A stretch of DNA of 64,000 bases from Undaria pinnatifida. Lineage: Eukaryota > Sar > Phaeophyceae > Laminariales > Alariaceae. Location: contig JABAKD010000002.1 of NCBI GenBank assembly GCA_012845835.1, positions 6,019,106 to 6,083,105 of the forward strand, written 5' to 3'. The notes below the pieces were generated by a model. The model was not told the DNA's origin. It did no database searches and saw nothing but the letters and a program-made list of their open reading frames with translations. Within the stretch, counting starts at the first letter, position 1, and every line of letters begins with the position of its first letter. A program made the position numbers and the translations under genes. Below are positions 47,574-59,500 of this stretch, one piece after another.

Positions 47574-50500
47574 GTGACTGACTTGAGTGACTGGGACTCT
47601 TGCAAGGTGGGGGGACGGGGGTGGGAGGGGTTTTAGAATTTTCAAGCTGAGGGAGGGGAGGGGTAGGCGCCCGGCAACGCGGCGAGTTCTGCATGCGGGG
47701 TAAGGCGGGTTGCTTTGGGGTCAGATCGAGGCAGTACCCGGTGTGGAGGAGCGTGTTGTTTTGCGGAGGAATGGACGCGTCTCTCACACACGGCGCGGCT
47801 CCAAGCAGCAGTCTATGCAGCTCCATCAGGCGAGGGGCAAATGCCATTGAAAAGCGAGCCGACAAGCAACCAGACTGATCAGTGGTCAGACCTTCTGCAG
47901 ACGACTGCAAGAAGTCGCGTAGACGTGCATGCCGGACGTATCATGTTGTGTATGTCTGTAATGCTGAGTTTTGCATGTTGCCGTGAAACATATCGATGAG
48001 ATAGAGCTCGAATGGAGGATGCAATGGCCGCATATTATCAAAATATAAGAATGCAAAGCGTGCAAGAAAGCACCGTCCAGCCTGAGCCTATCTGGGACGC
48101 CGCGAGCCCCGGCTTGCTTTCGCTCTCTCTGATCTGCCTCGCTGATGTGCTGGTGTGGCTGCTCAGTAAGAAACATGGTACGGGTACCTGGTATTCATAC
48201 TCGTAAAATGCAAGTCTGTCTCGAGTGTACTTGTACACCAGTTACACTCGTGCGTTTTTTTTCGTGCGGCAGCCATGAAGCCCACAACATCCTGCTGTTT
48301 GTCACCCAGCTTCTCCCGTGCAGGACCCTGTACACATCAGTAGTGCACAAACTTACAGCAGTACTTTTAATACGGTACGTACGAGTACTCACGTTCTATT
48401 AATAGTACTCGTACTTGCTCGCACCTACAGCAGTAGTATTCGTACGCAAGCGGTGAGCGACGGTGCGACGGTCGACCGTGGCGTCATAGACTAAGCCGGT
48501 AGCAGTGCAAGCTGTAACCTGATAGCGTCTGAACTACGAATTGGGTTCATATTTTTTCACAACGGTACGTTAGGTAAGGTATACGTATACCCGGGTAAGT
48601 TTTTGAGGTCGTACCTAACGTACAGAAAACTTAGGCAAGGCATGGACAGCCGTACCCAACGTACTAACACCTACGAGTCGTTTCTAACGACCAAACGAAA
48701 TCTCCAAAGAACTTGCTATTTTGGCAAGAAAAAATTGGCAACACTTTCCAAAAAGACGACAAACTTGCTATCGTGAAACACTGCGTATTTGGCAAGTTTT
48801 TGGATGTTTGGCAGTTTTGTCATCATAACGCCCTCAGATTTTATTTAAACCCCTCGCAGCATCAGCAGCAGCAGGGAGCCAACGGCACGCCCACGCTCCC
48901 ACGCTCTCTATGGAGTAAATACTGGCGCAGAAAGGACTCCAGGCACAGTCCATGTACCTCAGAGGTTGGCAGTCCTTCCGGCCCGGCCAAATTCGCCTGG
49001 AAAAAGCTGGGGCGGCTGCTGTTTGTGATGATATTTCAGCCCCAGCTCAACACGACGCCTATGTGGCATCTACGCAGACCTCACGGCCACTGTCGCCAGC
49101 CCTATCATAGCTGCTGCCTATGACACCGTGTATCCTCCGTACCTCCCGCTATTACAGAAGTTAGAGCAACTCTAGCATCGGGCGCCGTGGCGTGGTCTGG
49201 TTTGTACAACCTTCCGTTGGCGTTATTGGCCTAGAATGGCAAATATATAATATAAAAAATGAAAATACACTCCAGCTGTGAGATCGAAGATTTCGTCGAA
49301 ACTCATCTTTGCAAGCTGTGTGTGATACTCCGATCGCGCGCATTACGAGTTGTGTGTCCTCATTAAGGATATAGGTCGGCGACTCCCCTTACAACTACAG
49401 TGTAGCTATCAGGGTCAACAGGGTGATTTTAGTCAGTCTGTGCGCAGAAACTATAAAACCCATTTCTGCGGGGGACAAAATCTGACAGCTGTGGAGGGAA
49501 ATGTATCCTTTTATCAAGTGAATCTTGTAAGTCGAATAACCGGTGAGGGGTGGATGGCAAATCTCACTTTCCAAAAACTTGTCAACGAAGCGGAACGGAA
49601 ATATCCTACAAAAACTTGGACACGTTTTTTACTATGTTGGCAAAAGTCCAAATTTCCAAATACTTGCCAAATTGGCAAGAAACTTTCCAAAAAAGTGTCA
49701 TTAGAAATGACCCTTACAGCTAGTAGGTACTTGTAGGGCGTCAGGATCCGCACTTGACGTATCTACAACTTACACTGGAGGTAAAGTGTAGAGGTCGCCC
49801 CAGGGCTCGTACCTAAACCCGGGTAATTCGTCGACGGCACTGCTTCTTTTTGTTTCACACTTCTAGTTTCCAGCTTCTGGACAAGCCGTGGCCACAGGTG
49901 TCGTCCCTTGTCCCCCCGGGTTCTTGCCTTCAATTTTTTTATCGCGCATGGTGTTCAGCAATCCCTCTGCTCGTCGGTTTTTCATCGAGTGTTCCTAACT
50001 CACGCGGTCGCGCTTTCCGCGAGTCAATTTGTGCACAAGAAAAGGTCCCCACGAATTTCCTACCCATACCCTGGTAAGTATTGAAGCGGCGTACCTATCG
50101 TACCTAACACTTGACTAAGGTGTCGAAGTTCGTTTCTCACGTACCTAACACTTACGTAAGGTATCGGGGTCCGTACCTAACGTACCTAATAGTTACGTGA
50201 GGTATTGAGGTCACCCCAAGACTATACCCGGGTATTCATTGACAGGCATACACCTTTACCCGGGTAAGTATTGAAGCGCCGTACCTATCGTGCCTAAAAC
50301 GTAGGTAAGGTATCGTCGTCCGTACCTACAATAAGTGCGGGTACGGGTACGTACCCGGGTAAGTACCCAACGTCAAATTGGTGGGGCTCGGCAATGAAAC
50401 AGTACGTGCTGGCAGTAGTAATCTACTAGCAGCAGCTATCTACGACTGGGCCTCGCTGCTAGTATATTTTTTCTGACGTTCATCCAAGAAACGCGACAAT

Positions 50501-53500
50501 CTTTTTTTAACAAGACACCATGGCCTGTGTTTTTAAGGGTGGCAGCTTATTGCAAAACCATCGCGATGGAGTGACATATGTACATTGCCAGAGTACACGA
50601 ACCACGCCTGACGAGCCCCTTCTCGTCGACAACGCTTCGGCACGGCAAAGTAATCGACGGCTTTTGTAGTCTCCGCTGGCATATCGTACACGTCCTGCGC
50701 GTCCCCGTTCATCCTGTGAACGAGGTTGGGAGTGATCAAGGTGACTGCTGTCTTGCCCGGGGCGACTGCAATCACCTCTCGATCGAGAGCTGGCTCGGGA
50801 CCATCCTGCGAGCTGGCTCCCTTCCTCGGTGAAGCTTGGCTCTCGTGGTTTCCACCAGATGTTTCGGTCATCGTCCACGCTGCTTCTCTACCCCCTGGGT
50901 TGGGCACGTCTGGGCGACGGTTGCCCTGGGTGTGTCCCAGGTGGCAGGTGGCCTGGGTGTGTGGGGGGTAGACCGCATATCTAATAACTTCCTTTGCGAA
51001 ATTGTTTACTTTTTCGGCTCGCAGTTGACGTCATGAGTACTTCAGATGACGTACGCATTTCGAGTAAGGTATTTGAGCTCCTAACCATACCCGCCTATTT
51101 CGTATACGGGTATACCTGTACCCGGGTACGTATTGGGGGGACGTACCTACCGCTTAGGCAAGGTATCGAGGCCCGCACCTAACGTACGTGGCACTTAGGT
51201 GAGGTATCGGGGTTCGTACCTAACGTACGTAAAACTTATGTAAGGTATTGCAGTCGTCGCCAGGCTCGTACCTAGACCCGGGTATTTCGTCTGCCGGTAT
51301 ACCTATATGCGGGTAAGTGTTCGCGGCGTGCCTATCGTACCTAAACCTTAGGTAAGGTATCGTGGTCCGTAGCTGACGTACCTAACGCTTGGGAAAGTTA
51401 TCGAGACCCGTACCTAATGTACCGAAGCGTCGGGTACGGGTACGTACCCGGGTATTTCACCCGGATATACCCAAGTACGCAACTTACCTAACATACCCTT
51501 GCATATTTAACGTGTATATATGTTCAAGTAATAATTATCTAATCTATCGATCGATATCGATATCGATCGTATGTACGATACATCAGGTGTCTGGTACTAG
51601 ACGATACACGAGTAGTCGGCATCATGCAGGATTAAACTCGGACGCTGCTCTCTCAGTACCCGACAAGTACACGGTGCATGCGAGACATGAAACCAGATGT
51701 AGATACAGGTACCGTACACGAGCTGAACACTGCTGTTCAGCAATTATCGTACGAACTACGACATCAAGGTGTCTTCCGTGGGGGACGCTTTTCAAGCTCG
51801 CGTAAGTCTGCCCGCGCAAGCACGATCCGCACGTTGTGCCGGCACAGCGACCAACTAAAGTCTCACCAAGCACAGCGACTCCACATCATACTAACCAGGC
51901 CTCTGGTTGGGCAGAGTATTAGGGTCAAGGTGTGCCCGCACAGCGACCCTGAGTCTCTCCAAGCCAAGTGACCCCACATGACACAGCGAAGCAGACATCT
52001 AGTCATGGTCGAGGGTTCGGGCTCGGGTTAGCTTTGCGGTGCGAAATTGGGGCTGGGCGTGGGGTAGTAGCGGACGTTAACCGTAAACTATCTCACCTTC
52101 GTGGCATAATCCTGCACAATCTCGCAACGAAACACTTTCATGCCTCTTTGGAACAGCGTGATTTATGCGGGCTCAAGATGAGGGCCGAGCTTACACGGGC
52201 CGATCTACGGAGGAGGCTGGTGCTTTTCTCCTTTGTTCACGTGGCAATGGCATTATTTAACGTCACGTAAAAACAGTGCGCTACACGTACTGTATTTATT
52301 CATATTGTGTATGAATCAGGCGCTGTTCTGTGTTTTTGGTATTTTGCTCCTATGACACCAAGCACCAGGTAGCACCCACAAATTGTTGTATATGTGTACG
52401 GCAATCACGCGCACAAGTATGAAGTGCTTGCCAGATATGAAACCAGATGCAGACACCGATACCACACACCAGCTGGGTATCGTCTAGTACTGCTTACTCG
52501 GCATTATATTATACCACTGATGCTCCACTGCTACAAGGTCTGCTTATGTGCCGGCTGCACTGCTGGGACGTACGTAGGTGCTGCCCATATACCCTACCCT
52601 TGACTGTTGCCTACCAGGCGCGCTCTCAAAGTAGCATATGTTTATTTCAAGGCATGCTCCTTTCCCTCTAGCGTAACGTAGGGTTTCGTGAAATAAGTGT
52701 TTGATTGCTCCTTGCTTGAGGATTGTTTTACTTACGCGTGCTCCGATGTTTGTTACTGCAGCAGCATTGGCCCACGAATGACAAATGGCCTAATAAGAAC
52801 GCTGGGCTCGTTTTTTTGTGGAGGGGGGGGGGGTGTACTCAGTTTGTGCATGGCCGTGGTCGTATGACCATAGATCCTCGCATCCCTACTATGCTGGGAC
52901 GGAGCACGTCGGGTTTTCACCAACCAGGCAGACATTGCTTGCACCAAGCGCGAAGCGCCGTGAGGTGTTCGACGAGTTGCATGATGGGTAGACTGCATCC
53001 TTCCAGTAACCGCACGCAAGATGGACTTCGGCACCTTGTGCCAACTTTCTTGCTTATGGATGACAGCGCCTATGAGTTACTTTGTTTTCTGGTGTGATCA
53101 CTCCGAGACAGCAATGGGTATTACTATGTAACTGCCTCGTGGGTGCCTTGCCATATTCACACTACGCGATGCGATCATTCCCCTTGTGCGGAGTCAGGGT
53201 TCTCCCCCCCGCACAATATGATCTACTCGGTAACCATTATGGTAACCCCCCCCAAAAAAAATAACAGTACCCTGGTTGTGTAGCTCGCGCAGTGATTGGC
53301 ATGTTTTACGGCGTCGTTGCCAACCAACGCCAACCCCAGTATACATATAATGTTTTACAGCGTCGGTGCCAATCGAAGCCAATTGTTACGTGTATATTTT
53401 AAGGCTCGTTTTTTTTGGGGGGGGGTTAAAAACTGTGGACTGAGAAATCGTGCTCAGCTTCGGGCGCTGCATTAAACAAGTAACTTCAGCAAGATATCAG

Positions 53501-56500
53501 GTATGTATTACAGCGTCGGCCGCCGACTGGGTCGGGGGCAACAACTTTGTGAGCCCCGACCACGACGGGAGAATATGTATCACAAGGGCGCAGCCTGATA
53601 CCATTGGTCTTCGTGCAGAACCCAACTAATACCGCATAACACGGACGAAAGCACGCCCCCCTTAGATAACACCCCCCCCCACATGAGCATTCCCGGTGAT
53701 ACACGTTTTTGTTCGTTTTTCGACCATCACTTTATCACCGGGGGAGGGCGTTGAACACCTCACCCCCTACGGAGGTGCGCCTGAAAACATCAAGCTTCAA
53801 AATCTTCGCTCCACCTGGTGGATACCATTCACTCACAGCACGCACCGGTATGGACACCAGCATGAAGACAATTGCTGCGCCCCATCAAAGCGGGCCTGAT
53901 TAGTCTGTGACCTGCTCCCGCGCTTACGATCACATCGTTTCCTTCCGGGATCAGCCCGCGTACATTACTGGTACTGGAATTGCCCGTATCACGTCTGCTA
54001 TCCTATTCCTATTGACGTGCCCCAAGCCCCGACTACCGGTGCCGGTACCGGTAGTAATCTCGTCCCCAATCACCGAACTTGTCGCGTGCCGTTGTACCTG
54101 TATCTCGAAAACAAGCTACAGTAGTAGTGTACAATGCTACGGCGGCGTCTTGCTCTTGGCGTGGGCTCAAAACAAACGTTCATACGAAGTGACAACAGTT
54201 AGGTTTTTAGCGGCGCAACAGCCTCCGAGGTGTTACACGGTGCGCCCCCCCCCCGCGCCCGTCCTATTAACGAGGGCATCGCCTCCCCTTCTCTCCACTC
54301 CATTCACGCCCCCACCTCACACCACCCCCACCCCAACTAATTCACGCCCCCTTCCCCTCCCACCCTCACCCACGCTAACCTCCCCGCCTCCCCTCTACCC
54401 CTTACCCTTTCCGCTCGCCCATCCCCTGCCTTTGTACATATCCCGTAATCGTACCTCCCCGACCCCCCCCGTGGCCCTTGCCTCTTACCCCCTTCCTTTC
54501 TAACTCTTAGTCCTACCTCTAAACCCTCACACAACTCTACCCATTACCCCCCTACGGTTTTTCCCTACTCCGACTCGTACCCGCTACACCATCCTTACCT
54601 TTTACCTCTAGCCCTACCCCCGTCCCCCCGCAGCACGTGTGCATGAAGGGCCGGGCCGAGTTTAAGATGTCCATGCAGCGAGAGGCTCAGTGTATCAAGG
54701 ACTGCCTCACCTTTTCCGGCCCCCCCGACCCCTTGAGGGGGGAGGAGATTTATCGAAAGTGAGTTCCGCCTGTTGTTTTGTGTTGGATTCACGTCCCATC
54801 AATGTTTTCTGGGTACGTGAGTGCGTAGCTTCTGCTGTTCTTTTGGTGTGCATGTGATACGGGATGGGATACCTGCGGCTCCCCGTGAATGCGTTCCCTT
54901 TGCGTGCTGGTATTGCGATACTGCGATACACGTGTTGCATTGTACCTGTACTTTTTTTTTCTGGTATCGAGATGCTTCCTTAGTCGTTTTGTGTTGGCCA
55001 CAGGCTGCATCTCAGGCGAACGAGCTAGTGTGGGAACGTCATCACCAGCAAACATGATATAAATAATGATGTTCGTGTCCGTCCTCGCCATGGAATTAAT
55101 CGTGCATCGAATCAATTGGGTTTCGATGCTGCTGTTTCGGCTTTTTTGTGTGTCAGCTGTTCATCCTCGTCATGCAGTACATGCATTGACGAGCGGAGGA
55201 TTTCGGGGCTTTTTTTTTGTCGTGGCATGTTTTGTGTTTGCGTCTATCCTCGTCGTGAAATTTATGCGCTCATTAATAAAGTGTTTCATTATTTGTATTG
55301 ACACGTTTTTGTTTGCGTCCGTCCTTTCCGTGAAATTCGTTTGGTTTACGAACATATTTTTGGACCACCTATACCAAAAACTTCAAATAGAAAGGGCGGC
55401 ATAACAATACACTGTTAGCGTGCGACATACGGCAGTTTCATGGTACGGCGCATGCCGTACGCGTCCTTGCATTGAAGTCGGACAATACAGAGCTCCGCCC
55501 CCTGACTCTAGCAACCCCCATTACTTGATTTGGCTATTGCGGCAATGGTAATTTTTTCCCGCATTTTTTTCCCGTTGAAGTCTTGAAATGGTTAATAAAT
55601 GAATGGGCTACCGTGTACCGTTGTTTGTGTTTCGGCGTGCAGGGTGCGGGAGGCGGCGAAGGACACCCTGGAAGCGGTCTTCGCCGAGGGTCCTCCCACC
55701 GCGTTGAGTGCTCAGCCGCGGTGAGTGGTGTTAGTGGTGGTGGACGTGATGGTCGGGAGCGGGGTGGGAGGGTGCGCGGAAGAGGCGGAGAAAGAGATAG
55801 GCAGAGAGGAAGGAAAGGAGGGAGGGGGAGAGGCGTATACAGAGGAGGGGAATCTTGTGGCGGTATTGGTGTGATTGTGGTGGTGTTGGTTTTGGTGTTG
55901 GCGGTGGTTGTGATAGTAGTGTGTGGGAGATAAGGTGACACGCAGGCAGAGAGAGATGCAGAAAGACAAGGAGGTTGTTGTTGATGTTGTTCGTGGTGGT
56001 GTGTGTGAGAGATGTATACAGACGGACAGCGAGCATTGACAAGAGAAGGGAAGGGAGTCAAAGTTGGTTGTTAATGCTGTGATTGTTGTTGACTGCGTCC
56101 GTGGTGGAGATGGTGAGAGGGTTCTGGTGCTGGGGGTGGTGGCCGTGGAGGTGGTTGTGGCAGTCGTGGTGATGGTGATACGTTCTTTTTCTTGCAGCTG
56201 GTGCTGTTCTTACTGGCCGTTTCACTGTTGTGTTGGCATTTTTTGAGTCTCCTCCGATTTGCGTGTGTCCGTTTTTCGCCTTATTTCCTTTGGTTTTTCT
56301 TACCGCTGTTGCTGTTTCTTGCTGGCGGTCTCGCTGTTGTTTCTGCCTTTTCGAGTCTCCTCCGTCTGCATGTGTCGGTTTTCCGCCTTTCCTTTCATTT
56401 TTGCTTTGTGCCTTAGTTTCCCCTCTTCCTTCTCGCTGGGGACCCCCCCCCCCCCCGATACCCCTCGCTCCCCGCTCAACCCTCCGCCCTCATCCTGTCC

Positions 56501-59500
56501 CCCACTAATATCTAGCCGGCCGTCCCTCCCGATCCCCACCTCCCCCCTCCCCGCCCTCCTCCCCTGCCTTCCTATTCTAACCGGCCGCCCATCCCCTCTG
56601 CCCTTATCCCTCACTCGCTCCACCCCTCCCCCCGCCCCGTTACTCCTCGCCCCCCCCCCCCCCCCCCCCCCCCCCCCCCACCGCCCCCGCTACAGATACG
56701 CCTCCGGAAACCGCATCGAAGGGTTCGGGTCGGTGGCGCCAGGCGGGGGCCCAACCGACGGTTACAACTCTAATAATAACGGTTCAGGATATCCTTACGG
56801 AGGATCCGGTGGCGGCGGGTACGAAGGTTACGGAGGTGGTTACGATGGTGGTTACGGAGGAGGCGGTGGAGGGGGCCGGGGGGGGATGGTGGAGACGGGG
56901 AGCAGGGCAATGGGCGCGGTGGGATCGGCTGTGGGATCAGCCGTAGGAAAGGCTGTAGGCGCGATACGGGGCCGCGGGGGGGGCGGGGGCGGCGGTCTCG
57001 CGAGCGCGGGTTCGGGGTATGGGGCAGGGGGAGGGGGGGTTGGGGGGGGGGGTGGCCCGTATGTAGGCGGCGGCGGGGGAAGTTATGCTGGCCCGGGCGG
57101 TGGAGGGGGCGCAGGCGGGGGCGGGGGCGGCTCTGGAATGCAGGGGATGGGGAACTATGATCCGTCCAAGGTACGATGTATGATACGCCACAGACCGACC
57201 CAAATCCTGCTATGTTGATCACGCTCTTCGCTCATTGAGGCTGTTTTGGGGGCTCGGGTGAGGGTGCGTGATGACGAAAAATGAAAGTGATAACACCCCC
57301 CACAAAAACAAGTGAACGCTAAACCTGAGAGGTGGGAGTTTTGCACGTATTCAGAAGCGTACACTTTTTTTTCGTACCAGATATATTAAACGTAGTTGTA
57401 TGGTACTTGGTTCTATTTTGCCGTCCCTGTCTACAGTCCACAATAGGTCGACAAAGTAAGCAACGCCTGTCGGGTCGATGAAAACCCGACGTGCTCCGTC
57501 ATGGCTTTGTAGGGATGCGGGGTTTATGGTTCTATGGTCTACGGTCATGCGTGATGCGAGTCCCCCCTGACACGCGCTAAGGTAGAGGTGCCCTTTTTTT
57601 TTTAGCCTCCTAAACTTAACGCATTCACTGCTGGAAAGCCTTTGTTTTGACAAATTTACTTCAAGTTAGTATGAGGAGGGATTCCGGGGCTCCTAAGGGG
57701 TTCAACTTAACCCCTTTGCGATTTGAGTTGCAAAAATTGACGAAAGTAACTGACGATTGAAGCATCGGCCACACGAAGCAATCCGAGCTGCTGGTGTAGT
57801 AGTACCAGGTGTGTTCGAGCTGCGACGTAAGGAGCTGTGTGAGGGAAGCAGGCGTGAGGCATGACGATACTCGACTTTGCCTCACGCTTTTCCTGGGCGC
57901 TTGATTTTATCGCGCTCTTCGCTTTTTGGTCTGTATACTACAATCAAGATATAACCAAGCCCCAAAAAGGGTTAAGGAGCTCCGCACCTCACACCAAGAA
58001 GTGATTTTGAGACAATTTTAAGTTCCACCCGACGAACAAACTACCATGGCCTATTATTAACAGTAGGTATGCACGAAAAGTAATATTGCAGAACGAGAAT
58101 GACAAAAATTTCAACGATTTTGGGTCACTGCTGTCTGTATTATCGTACTCGTAGGTATTATTATGAAAGAACGGCGACACCCTACGTACAACAGTGTAGA
58201 CTAAACTATACACTCGTTTGGGCGGGTCGGTGTCGCTCGCTGTGTTCCTTGTGGGGTGGTTTATTTTTGTTATCTTGTGTCCCCACCGTTTTCAACCTGC
58301 GATAGATTCCCCCGGGGATGTCAAGCCAGCCACGTTCCGAAGGGGAACCTTGCATGGACCAGGGGAGCACTATTACGGAGATCCATTGTTAACAGGGGTA
58401 AATGCCTTATCATGTGGCAAAAAATTCACCGGAAATTTCTCATAATTTTCGCAATATCTCGGCCAGAACATCATATACTTCGAAGTATATATTATTTTTG
58501 CGCCGTGACCGAAAGGCCTATGCGAACAATCCAAGCTATCGTTTACCGTCATGGACGAAGAATTGATTTGACAGAGTTATGACCCCATAGGCATTAAATG
58601 ACCCCTGTTGACTATGGATTTCCGTAATACGAACTTTACAAGTTGTCCATCGCGCTTTTCACTTAGTTTGGAGGAGCCAAACGGGGTTACTAAGACCAAT
58701 TTAAAAAATGTTGAAGAAATCCAGTCATTTCCTTGATTCGCACAGAAATGTAACATTTGGTCATGCATGGTAAGTATTGTAATACGCTGTCATTTTCAGT
58801 TTGTTTTTTACTCATGAAAACTTGCTGAAAACGGGCGACCGGTGTATTGCGCAGCTTGCAAAGATGAGTATCGACCCTGAATTTGTCGAATGCACAGCTG
58901 AGTTTTGTTTGTAATATTTTTGTAAATTCGCAACGCTCCGATTTGTTTTTTTTTTTAACCTTCGGGTATGGCTCCGTTGTCTCTTTTTGTGCGCTCCCCT
59001 TTATAGACCTAATCATCTGTATGAATACAAGGTATGGTGTTGGAAGTGGTGGGAGGATGCTTTCGATGCCGGGCTAGTCTAAAGTGCAAAACAATTGTAT
59101 GCGTTGTATGTACGAATGGCGCGTACGTATAAAATAGCATGCACCATCGTATGCTGTACGCTCACACATATCCCAACACGGATAAAGCAGCACTTTTCAT
59201 CTGTTTTTGGTTTTATACCTGTGTTCCAGAAGAGGTTGTTCTTTTTTTCTGCCCGCAGTCACTATCGCCCCAGCCGCTGTCGAAGAAGGGAGCAGAAAGG
59301 GAATAGGGAAAACACACTTCCAGGGCGTTTTTGTTGGCGCTGTTTTGGGGAGCTAGGGGGCTTGTGGGCGAAAGAGGGAGGAGTTGCGGTGAAGAGATCG
59401 ATGCTGCCTATACTCGTTCCCGCTGGTGACACGCTTTCCCATCCTCTTTTTAAGCATGGAGCGGTGGCTTTGCCAAAGCGAAACGAAACGATTGAGACCG

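Noticed and set aside
56259-56695. Forward frame running into the Gly-rich exon 4
   Set aside because: This part is T-rich then poly-C intron sequence. A good acceptor at 56695, phase agreement with exon 3 and the NRIEGFG motif place the exon start at 56696.
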